Positions 46,130-54,649 of a stretch of 64,000 bases of DNA are shown in pieces (position 1 is the stretch's first letter; every line of letters starts with the position of its first letter). Both the position numbers and the translations under genes were made by a program. This DNA is from SAR116 cluster alpha proteobacterium HIMB100 (GTDB taxonomy: Bacteria; Pseudomonadota; Alphaproteobacteria; Puniceispirillales; Puniceispirillaceae): assembly GCA_000238815.2 (NCBI GenBank), contig AFXB01000009.1, positions 1 through 64,000 of the forward strand. Direction: 5' to 3'. The notes under the pieces were generated by a model, which worked only from the letters and a program-made list of their open reading frames with translations, searched no databases and was not told the origin of the DNA.

Positions 46130-47449
46130 ATGTTTCGCTCGTTGATGTCCTCCTGGCCATTATTTTTTGGCCTGCTTCTGATTATGATTGGCAACGGTCT
46201 TTTGGTCTTTTTGCTGGGGGTTCGGGCCTCTGCTGCGGGCTTCAGCACGACCATATCTGGACTGATGATGGGCGGCTATTTCATCGGCTTTTTTGGGGGA
46301 TCGCGCTATGTGCCGCGGATCCTGCAGGATGTCGGCCATATCCGTACCTTTGGCGCGTTATCCGCTATCGCCTCTGCAGCAGTTCTTGTGCATATCATCT
46401 CTGTTAATCCTGCATTATGGACCGTTATGCGGCTGTTTACAGGCTTTGCCTATGCGGGCATGTATATTGTGGTGGAAAGCTGGCTGAATGATAAATCCAC
46501 TAATGAGACAAGAGGCCAGATGCTGGCAATTTACATGATCATCACGATGGCCGGGCTCAGCGCGGGTCAATTGCTGGGCGGGCTTGATGACGGTATCACC
46601 AACTTATTGTTTCTGACCGCTTCAATTCTGGTATCTGTTGCGGTTGTGCCGATTTTGATTACGGCCTCGCAAGCGCCTGAATTTTCGGAGCCAGAAAGCG
46701 TGTCTTTGCGCCGCCTATTTCAGATTTCGCCTCTGGCATTGGTCGGCATGGGGCTGCAGGGCTTCACCGCCTCGATGATTTTTGGCATGGGCGCGATTTA
46801 CGCAGCCTCAATCGGGATGACCAACCAGCAAGGGTCTGTGTTTCTGGCCTCTGTGACCATCGCCAATGTAATCATGCAATATCCGGTTGGCCGCCTGTCC
46901 GATCGGTTTGACCGCCGTCTGGTCATTCTGATTGTGGCCAGCATTTCTGCGGTTGCGGCAGCATGTGCTTCTATTGTTGGCATCTCCAGCTATTGGGTGC
47001 TGGTTTTATTGACAGCCCTTTATGGCGGCTTTTCCATGACGATATATTCATTATGCATTGCCCACGCCAATGACTATCTGAGCCCCAGCCAGATGATCGG
47101 GACAGCTTCTGCACTGATTACAGTAAATGGAATTGGGGCCATATTTGGCCCGCCCATAATTGCTGCGCTGATGGATTTATTTGGCAGTTTTATCTATTTC
47201 GCAGTAATGTCAGGGGTACATATCGGCCTGGGTGTTTTTGTCCTCGCCCGCATGTCTATTCGGTCTGCAGTTCCTGCTGAGGCCCAGGGACCCTTCATTG
47301 CTGTGCCTGAACAAGGGACCGCCGTTGCGGTCAGCTTGAACCCAGAAACAGCCTGGAGTGAACCTGATCCGGACACATCGTTAACAGATGATCCGCTGGC
47401 AGATAATCCTTATCTTGACATCACCGTGCCTGCCAAACCCTCATCCTGA
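46130..47449 (+). CDS. MFS transporter (YcaD-like)
   Basis: The 439-aa protein has about 12 helices. It matches the YcaD-type MFS subgroup: GNGLLVFLLGVRASAAGFST, GGYFIGFFGGSR, VESWLNDKSTNETRGQ and YPVGRLSDRFDRR. The hydrophilic C-terminal tail of about 40 residues (from LNPETAWSEP) is acidic and proline-rich. GGAGA lies about 9 nt before the ATG. The substrate is unknown. It ends 162 bp before the nuclease gene. Confidence 0.9.
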   Translation: MFRSLMSSWPLFFGLLLIMIGNGLLVFLLGVRASAAGFSTTISGLMMGGYFIGFFGGSRYVPRILQDVGHIRTFGALSAIASAAVLVHIISVNPALWTVMRLFTGFAYAGMYIVVESWLNDKSTNETRGQMLAIYMIITMAGLSAGQLLGGLDDGITNLLFLTASILVSVAVVPILITASQAPEFSEPESVSLRRLFQISPLALVGMGLQGFTASMIFGMGAIYAASIGMTNQQGSVFLASVTIANVIMQYPVGRLSDRFDRRLVILIVASISAVAAACASIVGISSYWVLVLLTALYGGFSMTIYSLCIAHANDYLSPSQMIGTASALITVNGIGAIFGPPIIAALMDLFGSFIYFAVMSGVHIGLGVFVLARMSIRSAVPAEAQGPFIAVPEQGTAVAVSLNPETAWSEPDPDTSLTDDPLADNPYLDITVPAKPSS

Positions 47450-47611
47450 CTGCGCACATCTTATACAGACCCTGTCCGAAAGGTCCTCCTGCTTCAGGAT
47501 AACTGGTTTTCATGGCCCGTCATCCGGTTGACTGAGCCATAGGTTCAGCTGCATATTCTTAAATTTAGAAAAAACTTAAATAACGCGCAGAGCCTCTGTA
47601 ATATTGGGGAT

Positions 47612-48136
47612 ATGAGGATGCGTATTTTTGTGATGATCTGGCTGTTGGGTGTTGTGCTGGGGGTGGGTGTGAGCGCGTTATGGCCTGCTGCTGCTGAGCA
47701 GCACGCTCATCTTGAGGTCAGCATCAGTGCTGTCAGTGATGGCGATTCTTTGCGGGCAGGACAGCTGAGGTTACGTTTGCACGGAATTGATGCGCCTGAA
47801 AAAACGCAAGTCTGTTCAACAGCGTCCGGCCAGAGCTATGCTTGCGGACAAAAAGCCACCGCGTGGCTGAGATCACATATTCAGCCAGGACAAAGGCTGT
47901 CTTGCGTGCTGATCGATACAGACCGGTATCGGCGCCTGATTGTGCAATGTTTCAAAAATGGTGAGGATATTAACAAGGCTTTGGTCCGAGCCGGATGGGC
48001 CGTTGCCTATACCCGCTATTCAGATGCTTATGTAACAGCTGAACAACAGGCAAAGGCGGACAGGATCGGGCTGTGGCAAGGGCCATTTCTGCGGCCTGAA
48101 GACTGGCGGCGCCAAAAAGGGGATCGCAAAAAATAA
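47612..48136 (+). CDS. Thermonuclease-family (SNase-like) secreted nuclease
   Basis: The 174-aa protein has a hydrophobic N-terminal signal or anchor (FVMIWLLGVVLGVGVSALW) and an SNase domain with SVSDGDSL-type and RLHGIDAPEKTQ motifs, then TDRYRRLIVQCF and ADRIGLWQG. The Arg/Glu residues around GIDAPE and YRRLI are the catalytic positions of the family. It would be exported to the periplasm or beyond. Four cysteines suggest disulfides. Confidence 0.88.
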   Translation: MRMRIFVMIWLLGVVLGVGVSALWPAAAEQHAHLEVSISAVSDGDSLRAGQLRLRLHGIDAPEKTQVCSTASGQSYACGQKATAWLRSHIQPGQRLSCVLIDTDRYRRLIVQCFKNGEDINKALVRAGWAVAYTRYSDAYVTAEQQAKADRIGLWQGPFLRPEDWRRQKGDRKK

Positions 48137-48142
48137 GCTGTC

Positions 48143-48559
48143 TTACAACAACCCGAGCTCACGTAACTCAGAAGCCAATTCAGCAGGCATCGGGGTTGCA
48201 TCATCACTCTGCGGCATATCTTCAGGCGCGTCTGCCGGCTCAAGATAACGCCACCCCTGGAAGATCCGCACACGGCGCGGCCACACCGGGATCAGCTGTG
48301 GGGCAAGCACAATACCGCAAGCGGGCCGACCATCCTCACGCTTTACTTCGATCAGATCAGCAATAGGCTGCCGCACGCAAATCTGGCCTTTGATGATCCA
48401 AAACAGGCAGCCTCCATCCAGCAGCTCATCTGCACGTCGCGGCCAGTTTCGCGTCGGATGTATGATCGGCAACCCCTGGCGTGTGCGCCTGTTTTGCCAG
48501 CTTTTCAGTGAGTCAATGGACACTGAGCCAACAGAGAGTTTCTTTAAATGAACAGTCAT
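48143..48559 (-). CDS. DUF1489 family protein
   Basis: The 138-aa protein has the alphaproteobacterial DUF1489 pattern: VHLKKLSVGSVSIDSLKSWQ, HPTRNWPRRADELLDGG and WIIKGQICVRQPI, ending near GWRYLEPADAP. Function is unknown. It converges with the nuclease gene, 6 bp apart. Confidence 0.88.
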   Translation of the reverse strand: MTVHLKKLSVGSVSIDSLKSWQNRRTRQGLPIIHPTRNWPRRADELLDGGCLFWIIKGQICVRQPIADLIEVKREDGRPACGIVLAPQLIPVWPRRVRIFQGWRYLEPADAPEDMPQSDDATPMPAELASELRELGLL

Positions 48560-48625
48560 GGCTTCAATTTAAATAGCTGCTGCGGGACCGACAAGGGCTG
48601 AGTGAAAAAAACACACACACCTTGT

Positions 48626-50038
48626 TTACAACAGATACAATGCTGCAAGTCCTAAAAACACAAGGAAGCCGATCACATCTGTGATTGTGGTGATAAAAAC
48701 AGAAGAAGCAACCGCCGGATCAACCCCGGTTTTGACCAGGGCCAGCGGAATTAATGTGCCGGAAATCGCCGCTACGACCATATTCACCAGCATGGCAAAA
48801 CCCAGCACAAGCGCAATTTGTGCATCGCCAAACCAGACATAAGACAGGCCCGCTGTCACCACTGCAAACACCACACCATTGGCGATGCCGACATAGAGCT
48901 CTCGTAAACCAAAAGCCACAGCGACTTTCGGGCTGAATTCGCGCATTGCGATTGCCCGCACAGCCACTGTGACTGTCTGAGTCCCTGCATTTCCCCCCAT
49001 TGAGGCGACAATTGGCATCAGCACGGCAAGCGCGACAATCTTTTCGATCGTACTTTCAAAAAAACCAATCACTACAGAAGCGATCACAGCTGTAATCAGA
49101 TTGACAAACAACCACGGCGCGCGGCCCTGAAGCGTCTCCAGAACAGAGGTGCGGATAGAGGCATCGGACACACCAGCAAGCGCCATCAGATCTTCTTCTG
49201 CCTCTTCATCAATAACATCAATAATGTCATCAAGCGTGATGATGCCGACCAGGCGCCCTTCTGCGTCAATCACCCCTGTGGTCACCATACCATAACGGCG
49301 GAACAGCAACGCCACTTCTTCTTGGTCCATAGTCACCGGGATTGACCTCAATTCGGTTTCCATAATTTCAGAAATCCGTCGTGGCCGTTGCGTACAGAGC
49401 AATTTGTTCAGCCGCACCTCTCCTACCGGATGGCCGCTGACATCTGTTACCATAATCAGATAAAATTCTTCCCTGTCCAGATCAGACGAACGCAGAAAAT
49501 CTATTGTCTGTCCGACGGTCCAGAATGGCGGCACAACCACCATTTCACGTTGCATCATCCGGCCAGCAGAATCCTCAGGATAGGCAAGGCTCTGTTCAAC
49601 CAGAACCCGTTCCTGATCCGGCAGGGCTGATAAAACCTCATCCAGCTGCTCAGGTTCCAGTTCCTCAGCAATCGTTACCACATCATCTGAATCCAGTTCC
49701 GGCAGAGAGGCCGCAAACACACCAGGATCAAGTAAGTCTCGCACATCCTCACGCACTTCTTCATGCAGATAAGGCAGGATTTCAGCATCAAAATCAGAGC
49801 CCAGCTGGGTGACCAGAACCCGCAGATCCTCAGCCGAAATCCGCTCTAAAAAATCAGCTTTATCAGCCGGATGCAATGGGTCCATCAGCATCCGCAAACG
49901 CTGCCATTGTTCTAAATTGATCGCTTCATGAAGAGCCGCTTCGACTTTTGGCGTCAGCCCATACATGGATGCGACCTGATGTGCGCGGCTGTCCGTATTT
50001 TCTTCATGAGGCTGTGATGAATCGGCTGTTTTCACCAT
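48626..50038 (-). CDS. mgtE: Magnesium transporter MgtE
   Basis: The 470-aa protein has the three MgtE parts: an N-terminal helical domain (about 30-135, with PADKADFLERISAEDLRVL), a CBS pair (about 140-260, GVIDAEGRLVGIITLDDIID) and five C-terminal membrane helices (from about 295; VLMPIVASMGGNAGTQT). It imports Mg2+ and gates by CBS Mg2+ sensing. The length is normal and no M-box riboswitch is seen upstream. Confidence 0.96.
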   Translation of the reverse strand: MVKTADSSQPHEENTDSRAHQVASMYGLTPKVEAALHEAINLEQWQRLRMLMDPLHPADKADFLERISAEDLRVLVTQLGSDFDAEILPYLHEEVREDVRDLLDPGVFAASLPELDSDDVVTIAEELEPEQLDEVLSALPDQERVLVEQSLAYPEDSAGRMMQREMVVVPPFWTVGQTIDFLRSSDLDREEFYLIMVTDVSGHPVGEVRLNKLLCTQRPRRISEIMETELRSIPVTMDQEEVALLFRRYGMVTTGVIDAEGRLVGIITLDDIIDVIDEEAEEDLMALAGVSDASIRTSVLETLQGRAPWLFVNLITAVIASVVIGFFESTIEKIVALAVLMPIVASMGGNAGTQTVTVAVRAIAMREFSPKVAVAFGLRELYVGIANGVVFAVVTAGLSYVWFGDAQIALVLGFAMLVNMVVAAISGTLIPLALVKTGVDPAVASSVFITTITDVIGFLVFLGLAALYLL

Positions 50039-50152
50039 ATCACGGCCTCCATATCCAAAAAATCAGACGAACAGGCCAGTTTAACGGCCTATCTCAGGGT
50101 AACATACCCCCAGGGTAAAAACAAATAAGGCCAGCGCAGGAAGACGTGATCA

Positions 50153-50183
50153 TTTTCTTTCAAATTTCAAAATTGAAAGAAAA
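50153..50183 (-). terminator. AT-rich hairpin after threonine aldolase gene
   Basis: TTTTCTTTCAA (50153-50163) and TTGAAAGAAAA (50173-50183) are 11-bp perfect inverted arms with a 9-nt loop, beginning 3 nt after the stop at 50186. The right-side T tract is missing, so termination is uncertain; it could stabilise the mRNA 3' end. Confidence 0.4.
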
Positions 50184-50185
50184 TT

Positions 50186-51217
50186 TCAAGCTGTTTTCAG
50201 ATAGCTGTCCACAGCGTCTGCGAACTGGTCTGTTGCCTGATCAGAAATATCTTTGTGCAGCACAAGACGGAACGCCTGTTTAGCCGGGCTAATGATGATC
50301 CCCTTCGTTTCGAGATAGGGTTTCAGCCCATCGCGTTTATGTTCAGGCAATTGCATATAGACCATATTTGTGTCCACCGCGTCTTTATCAACAGATACCC
50401 CGTCTATGGCCGCCAGCGCATCAGCCAGTTTCCGCGCCCGTGCATGATCATCTGCAAGACGGTCAATATTATGATCAAGGGCATAATGTCCGGCCGCAGC
50501 CAGTATGCCTACCTGGCGCATGCCGCCGCCCAGCATTTTACGCAGCCGCCTGGCCTTCGAAATGAAGGCTGCATCCCCCACCAGAACAGAGCCAACTGGC
50601 GTGCCCAGCCCCTTTGACAGACATAAAGAAATGCTGTCAAAAGCTGAGGTGAAGCTGGGCAGTGGCGTATTTGACGCAACCACCGCATTCATCAGACGCG
50701 CACCATCCAAATGGCAGCGCAAATGATGCCGACGTGCAACCGCGCATAAATCAGCCAAATGCGCGGCAGCCTGTACCCGCCCATTCACAGTATTTTCAAG
50801 ACACAGCAGACGGGTCACCGGAAAATGGGCGTCATCAGGCTTAACCGCCTGTTCAATATCACCAGCGCTGAGGCGTCCGGCGCTATCAACCGGCAACGGA
50901 CATGGGACCACCCCACCCAAAACCGCAGCTCCACCTGCTTCATAAAAAATCGAATGATAGGTCCGGCCAGACAAAAATTCTTCACCACGCGCAGCATGAC
51001 ACAAAATTGCAAGCAGATTGGATTGCGTTCCTGAGGATACAAACAGGCCGGCCTGCTTGCCCAGCATCTCTGCAACGCGCTCTTCAAGACTGGATGTGGT
51101 TTCATCATCTCCATACACATCATCGCCGACAACTGCTGTTGCCATCACCGCGCGCATCGCCTCGTCAGGCTGGGTGACTGTATCACTGCGGAAATCAAAC
51201 TGGTTATGAGCAGACAT
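50186..51217 (-). CDS. Threonine aldolase (low-specificity, PLP)
   Basis: The 343-aa PLP enzyme begins QFDFRSDTVTQPDEAMRAVM and shows GDDVYGDDETTSSLE, HLDGARLMNA and the Schiff-base lysine Lys202 in SLCLSKGLGTPVGSVLVG. It cleaves threonine or allo-threonine to glycine and acetaldehyde. Length is normal. It is a single gene on the minus strand between amtB and mgtE. Confidence 0.93.
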   Translation of the reverse strand: MSAHNQFDFRSDTVTQPDEAMRAVMATAVVGDDVYGDDETTSSLEERVAEMLGKQAGLFVSSGTQSNLLAILCHAARGEEFLSGRTYHSIFYEAGGAAVLGGVVPCPLPVDSAGRLSAGDIEQAVKPDDAHFPVTRLLCLENTVNGRVQAAAHLADLCAVARRHHLRCHLDGARLMNAVVASNTPLPSFTSAFDSISLCLSKGLGTPVGSVLVGDAAFISKARRLRKMLGGGMRQVGILAAAGHYALDHNIDRLADDHARARKLADALAAIDGVSVDKDAVDTNMVYMQLPEHKRDGLKPYLETKGIIISPAKQAFRLVLHKDISDQATDQFADAVDSYLKTA

Positions 51218-51344
51218 AAGACATCCTGTTATTTTGTTTCTAGCGGGGCCCGTTTTCTGACTTCAGCCGCTGAACGGCGAATGGCTCACAGCTTATCGCA
51301 GTTAACCGCGGAAACACAACTGACAGTATGATCAAAAACAAAGA

Positions 51345-51415
51345 CCTGCCCCTGACAACCAGAGGCAGGCCGCTTGAAAAAGCCGGAGGGGGTGTTTAGG
51401 GGGGACAACCCTCCG
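51345..51415 (-). terminator. Tandem terminators of glnK-amtB
   Basis: On the minus strand two hairpins follow the amtB stop. CGGAGGG (51415-51409) pairs with CCCTCCG (51390-51384) and is followed by GCTTTTT; CCTGCC(T)CT/AG(G)GGCAGG (51369-51345) is followed by TCTTTGTTTTT. Tandem stops suit a highly expressed, tightly bounded operon. Confidence 0.8.
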
Positions 51416-51436
51416 ACCTTTTTTCAAGAGCTGATT

Positions 51437-52756
51437 TTAGCGGGAGAATTCAGGATAGGATTCCATACCCAGTTCTGAATTATCCAGGCCGGCCATCTCT
51501 GCTTCTTCTGACACCCGGATACCCATGGTCTTATCCAGAATAATCCAGACGATGAGAGACACGATGAAGGCGAACAATCCGACCACAACAATGCCTGTCA
51601 GCTGCGCAATCAAGCTGGCATCAGGGTTTGTAATGACCACCGCCAGTGTGCCCCATATGCCGGCAATCAAATGCACCGGAATGGCGCCGACAACATCATC
51701 AATCTTCAGCTTGTCCAGAAGAGGAACAGTAAAGACCACAATCACACCACCCACGGCCCCAATCAGGGTTGCTGTTCCCAGCCCGGGGGTCAGCGGTTCT
51801 GCGGTGATCGACACCAGACCAGCCAGCGCGCCGTTTAAAACCATTGTCAGATCGACTTTTTTGTATACCAGCTGGGTCATAATCAGGGCCGCGATTGACC
51901 CGCCAGCAGCAGCAGCATTGGTGTTGGCAAAGATACGCGACACATCCGCGACATCACCGACTGTACCCATAGCCAGTTGCGAGCCACCATTGAACCCGAA
52001 CCAGCCCAGCCACAAGATGAATGTGCCTAAGGTCGCCAAAGGCAGATTTGCGCCAGGCATAGGGATCACACGGCCATTGGGGCCATATTTTCCGCGTCTG
52101 GCACCCAGGATTAACGCCCCGGCCAGAGCCGCCCAGCCACCAACAGAATGCACGACGGTTGAGCCTGCAAAATCGAGGAAACCAAGCGCATCAAGAAAGC
52201 CGCCACCCCATTTCCAGCTGGCCTGAGCCGGGTAAATCAGCGCGGTCAAAACAAAGCTGAAGATCAAAAACGGCCACAGCTTAATCCGTTCAGCCAGCGT
52301 ACCAGAGACAATCGAAGCTGTGGCTGCACAAAACATCAGCTGGAAGAAATAATCTGAGGCGGTAGAAGCGTAAGCGATGTCATCTGCACCTTCAGCTGAT
52401 ACACCAACTGCTTCCATTACCGCGATGGCCGGAAATAAGTTTGACAGAACACCATCAATCGCCCAGTCCCCCAGCGGATACATCAAATTATACCCCACCA
52501 GGTAATAGCCAAGCGCCGCGATAGAAAACAGCGCAATATTTTTGGTCAGTTGTGTTGTGGTGTTCTTGGCCCTGACCAGACCAGCTTCGAGCATACAAAA
52601 GCCGCAGGCCATGAACATGACCAGAAACCCGCCAACCAAAAATAACAATGAATTCAGAATAAACACCCCATGTTCAGGCATGGTCTGGGCAAAGGCAGGT
52701 GTCGTGAACACAGACAGACCCGCCACCAGGGGTATGAGAGATTTACGTAAACGCAT
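51437..52756 (-). CDS. amtB: Ammonium transporter AmtB
   Basis: The 439-aa membrane protein has a cleavable signal (SLIPLVAGLSVFTTPAFA) and about 11 helices. Ammonium-channel motifs are visible: MFMACGFCMLEAGLVRAKN at helix 1 and DFAGSTVVHSVGGWAALAGA carrying the pore His. The cytoplasmic tail that binds GlnK is present. It lies 33 bp after glnK. Confidence 0.96.
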   Translation of the reverse strand: MRLRKSLIPLVAGLSVFTTPAFAQTMPEHGVFILNSLLFLVGGFLVMFMACGFCMLEAGLVRAKNTTTQLTKNIALFSIAALGYYLVGYNLMYPLGDWAIDGVLSNLFPAIAVMEAVGVSAEGADDIAYASTASDYFFQLMFCAATASIVSGTLAERIKLWPFLIFSFVLTALIYPAQASWKWGGGFLDALGFLDFAGSTVVHSVGGWAALAGALILGARRGKYGPNGRVIPMPGANLPLATLGTFILWLGWFGFNGGSQLAMGTVGDVADVSRIFANTNAAAAGGSIAALIMTQLVYKKVDLTMVLNGALAGLVSITAEPLTPGLGTATLIGAVGGVIVVFTVPLLDKLKIDDVVGAIPVHLIAGIWGTLAVVITNPDASLIAQLTGIVVVGLFAFIVSLIVWIILDKTMGIRVSEEAEMAGLDNSELGMESYPEFSR

Positions 52757-52789
52757 AATAACGCTCCTTTTGCATATATTTGAGACTGA

Positions 52790-53128
52790 TCAGAGCGCGT
52801 CGGCGCCAGTTTCAGCGGTTCTGATCCGCATTGCATCTTCAAGAGACAAGAGGAAGATTTTGCCATCACCGATCTTGCCCGTACCTGCAGCTGTTTTGAT
52901 GGCATTCACCACGTCATCAGCCAGTTTTTTTTCAACAGCCACTTCAATTTTGACCTTGGGGATAAAATTCACGACATACTCAGCCCCACGATAAATCTCG
53001 CTTTTGCCTTTCTGGCGGCCATAGCCCTGAACCTCGCTCACGGTCATGCCCGAAATGCCTAAAATGCCCAAGGCTTCATGGACGGCATCGAGCTTTCCTG
53101 GCTGAATGATTGCAATGATATATTTCAT
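52790..53128 (-). CDS. glnK: Nitrogen regulatory protein P-II (GlnK)
   Basis: The 112-aa trimeric regulator has the T-loop GRQKGKSEIYRGAEYVVNF with Tyr51, the uridylylation site. The B-loop is AAGTGKIGDGKIFL and the C-loop region EDAMRIRTAETGADAL. It blocks AmtB and talks to the GlnE and glutamine synthetase control system. It is directly upstream of amtB, the classic glnK-amtB pair. Confidence 0.97.
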   Translation of the reverse strand: MKYIIAIIQPGKLDAVHEALGILGISGMTVSEVQGYGRQKGKSEIYRGAEYVVNFIPKVKIEVAVEKKLADDVVNAIKTAAGTGKIGDGKIFLLSLEDAMRIRTAETGADAL

Positions 53129-53276
53129 AGCGCCCTCATATTCTTTGTTGTTAAAGGGCCCTCCTCATCAGCGTTATGAATGCGGGAAGCAGTTCATAGC
53201 CAAGCGGGGAGAACCTGACGGTTAAAGAGATAACAAAGTGACGTGGAAAAATATTGTGCTTGATTTTTTTCAATGC

Positions 53277-53293
53277 GATGCATTTTTTGCATC
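53277..53293. promoter_or_regulatory. LysR-type T-N11-A inverted repeat between glnK and lysR
   Basis: GATGCA-TTTTT-TGCATC is a perfect 6-bp inverted repeat. Its core TGCA-N5-TGCA gives the T-N11-A spacing typical of LysR-regulator boxes, and it lies in the divergent region between the LysR gene and glnK-amtB. The probable target is the LysR protein encoded next to it. Confidence 0.55.
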
Positions 53294-53300
53294 ACCTCTC

Positions 53301-53328
53301 TTGACCAGCCTTGTTAGAAGGTTATTTA
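53301..53328 (+). promoter_or_regulatory. Possible sigma-70 promoter of the lysR gene
   Basis: TTGACC (53301-53306) and TATTTA (53323-53328) are spaced 16 nt, with the gene start at 53365. The inverted repeat at 53277-53293 sits just upstream, where an activator or autoregulator would bind. Confidence 0.35.
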
Positions 53329-53364
53329 GGAATCAGACAGACACACCAGCGAGGAGTGCGGGCA

Positions 53365-54282
53365 ATGCGTCATTTAACCCATCTGCGGTATATTGATGTG
53401 GTGGCGAGAGAGCGGTCTATCCGCAAGGCATCTGAAAAGCTGAACATCACCTCTACTGCGCTGAACAGGCGCATCCTGGCATTGGAAGAGGAAGTTGGCA
53501 CACCCTTGTTTGAGCGACTGCCCTCTGGGGTCAGGCTGAACACAGCAGGCGAGCTGTTTATTCAGCATATTCGCAGCCAAATGACAGATTTATCACGCGT
53601 TCTCTCTCAGATATCTGATCTGTCCGGCGTGCGGCGCGGACATGTTACGGTCAGTAGCGGGCCTGAAATTATGGCCTCATTCCTGCCCAAACAAATTGCA
53701 AAATACCGGCAGGAGTTTGAAGCGGTCCAGTTTGATGTTATCCGTCATACACCAGCTGAAAGCCTGGCCGCGCTGATGGCGTTTGAGTCAGATATCGCCT
53801 TTGTGTTTGATTCTGTCCTGCCATCTGATGTTCATATCGTGGCATCAGTATCGCAACCTTTATACGCACTGGTGCAGGATCATCACCCGCTCGCCGCAAA
53901 CAGCACGCTGAAGCTACAAGATTGTCTGGCTTGGCCGGTTGTGTCCCCTAAAACAGATAGCGGGCTAAAAACGATGCTGGAAGTTGGCAGGGTCCGCACA
54001 GCCGCCAACCTGCAGACCGTCATCCATACAGATGAGACAGAGTTTATGATGGCTTATGTGCGTCAAGAGCAGGCTGTCGGCTTTGTCATTCCGCTCAGCT
54101 TTGAAGGCAGTCCGCATAGCCTGTCTGGTCTGAAAGCAATTGCGATAGATGAGCGTGATGTACCGCCGGGGATTATTCATCTGGTCCAGCGCAAAGGGCG
54201 GGTCTTGTCTGTTGCAGCGGCAAAATTCATGGATCAGATGGTACAGGCACTGAACCTGCGGTTTCCAGACACAACCAGATAG
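53365..54282 (+). CDS. LysR-family transcriptional regulator
   Basis: The 305-aa protein has the LysR N-terminal winged HTH (about residues 1-60): LRYIDVVARERSIRKASEKL, then ITSTALNRRILALEEEVGTP. A periplasmic-binding-like effector domain follows (from about 90, GHVTVSSGPEIMASFLP). The ATG at 53365 is chosen (GAGGAG upstream); an earlier start at 53311 is not. It diverges from glnK-amtB across an inverted repeat. The inducer is unknown. Confidence 0.88.
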   Translation: MRHLTHLRYIDVVARERSIRKASEKLNITSTALNRRILALEEEVGTPLFERLPSGVRLNTAGELFIQHIRSQMTDLSRVLSQISDLSGVRRGHVTVSSGPEIMASFLPKQIAKYRQEFEAVQFDVIRHTPAESLAALMAFESDIAFVFDSVLPSDVHIVASVSQPLYALVQDHHPLAANSTLKLQDCLAWPVVSPKTDSGLKTMLEVGRVRTAANLQTVIHTDETEFMMAYVRQEQAVGFVIPLSFEGSPHSLSGLKAIAIDERDVPPGIIHLVQRKGRVLSVAAAKFMDQMVQALNLRFPDTTR

Positions 54283-54299
54283 GCCGTTGCGAAAAAACA

Positions 54300-54332
54300 A
54301 AAAAAAGAGATGTGCACGCACATCTCTTTTTC
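54300..54332. terminator. Bidirectional terminator between lysR and the small minus-strand ORF
   Basis: AGAGATGTG-CACG-CACATCTCT forms a 9-bp stem with a 4-nt loop, flanked by A and T runs, so it can stop transcription in both directions. On the plus strand it ends the LysR gene; on the minus strand it lies 6 nt after the stop of the small ORF. Confidence 0.85.
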
Positions 54333-54337
54333 GTGTT

Positions 54338-54489
54338 TCATATCGCCGGGCCACTCAGAGACTCATCGTTTAAACGCCCATACAGCGTCAAGGCTGGCCG
54401 CAAACTGGCTGGTTCAGCTACAGGGGCTGCCCCATACTGTTCCCAAACCTGTTTTTCTGATCTGTCCGGCTTAAAGTCACACTCGACAT
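54338..54489 (-). pseudogene. Small ORF with strong ribosome site, apparently frameshifted
   Basis: AAGGAGGTGGTCAA sits just before an ATG at 54489 on the minus strand, but that frame (MSSVTLSRTDQKN...) stops after 23 codons. In the next frame, after an in-frame TAA, there is no start codon before a well-formed protein-like run: ECDFKPDRSEKQVWEQYG, then PVAEPASLRPALTLYGRL and NDESLSGPAI before TGA at 54340. A terminator follows at once. Together this looks like one small gene with a one-base indel after codon 4, or a sequencing error. The family is unknown. The rest of the 367-bp gap (54490-54649) shows no other gene. Confidence 0.5.
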
Positions 54490-54649
54490 TTGACCACCTC
54501 CTTTTCTGTTATTGACACTTCATTCCTTGATGCAGATGCGCTGCACATAAGCCAGCGTTGCGCGTAAGATGCGGATTTGTCAATGCCGGAGGCAACCGGT
54601 CTGCCACCCTGCAGAAAAGCAGCATGAACCGGCAGATGAAAACATTTCA

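Noticed and set aside
51310-51402. Short plus-strand ORF over the amtB terminators
   Set aside because: It is formed by the terminator hairpins and has no ribosome site.
53187-53202. Possible sigma-54 promoter of glnK (GG-N9-GC on the minus strand)
   Set aside because: The spacing is 9 nt instead of 10 and the flanking consensus is poor.
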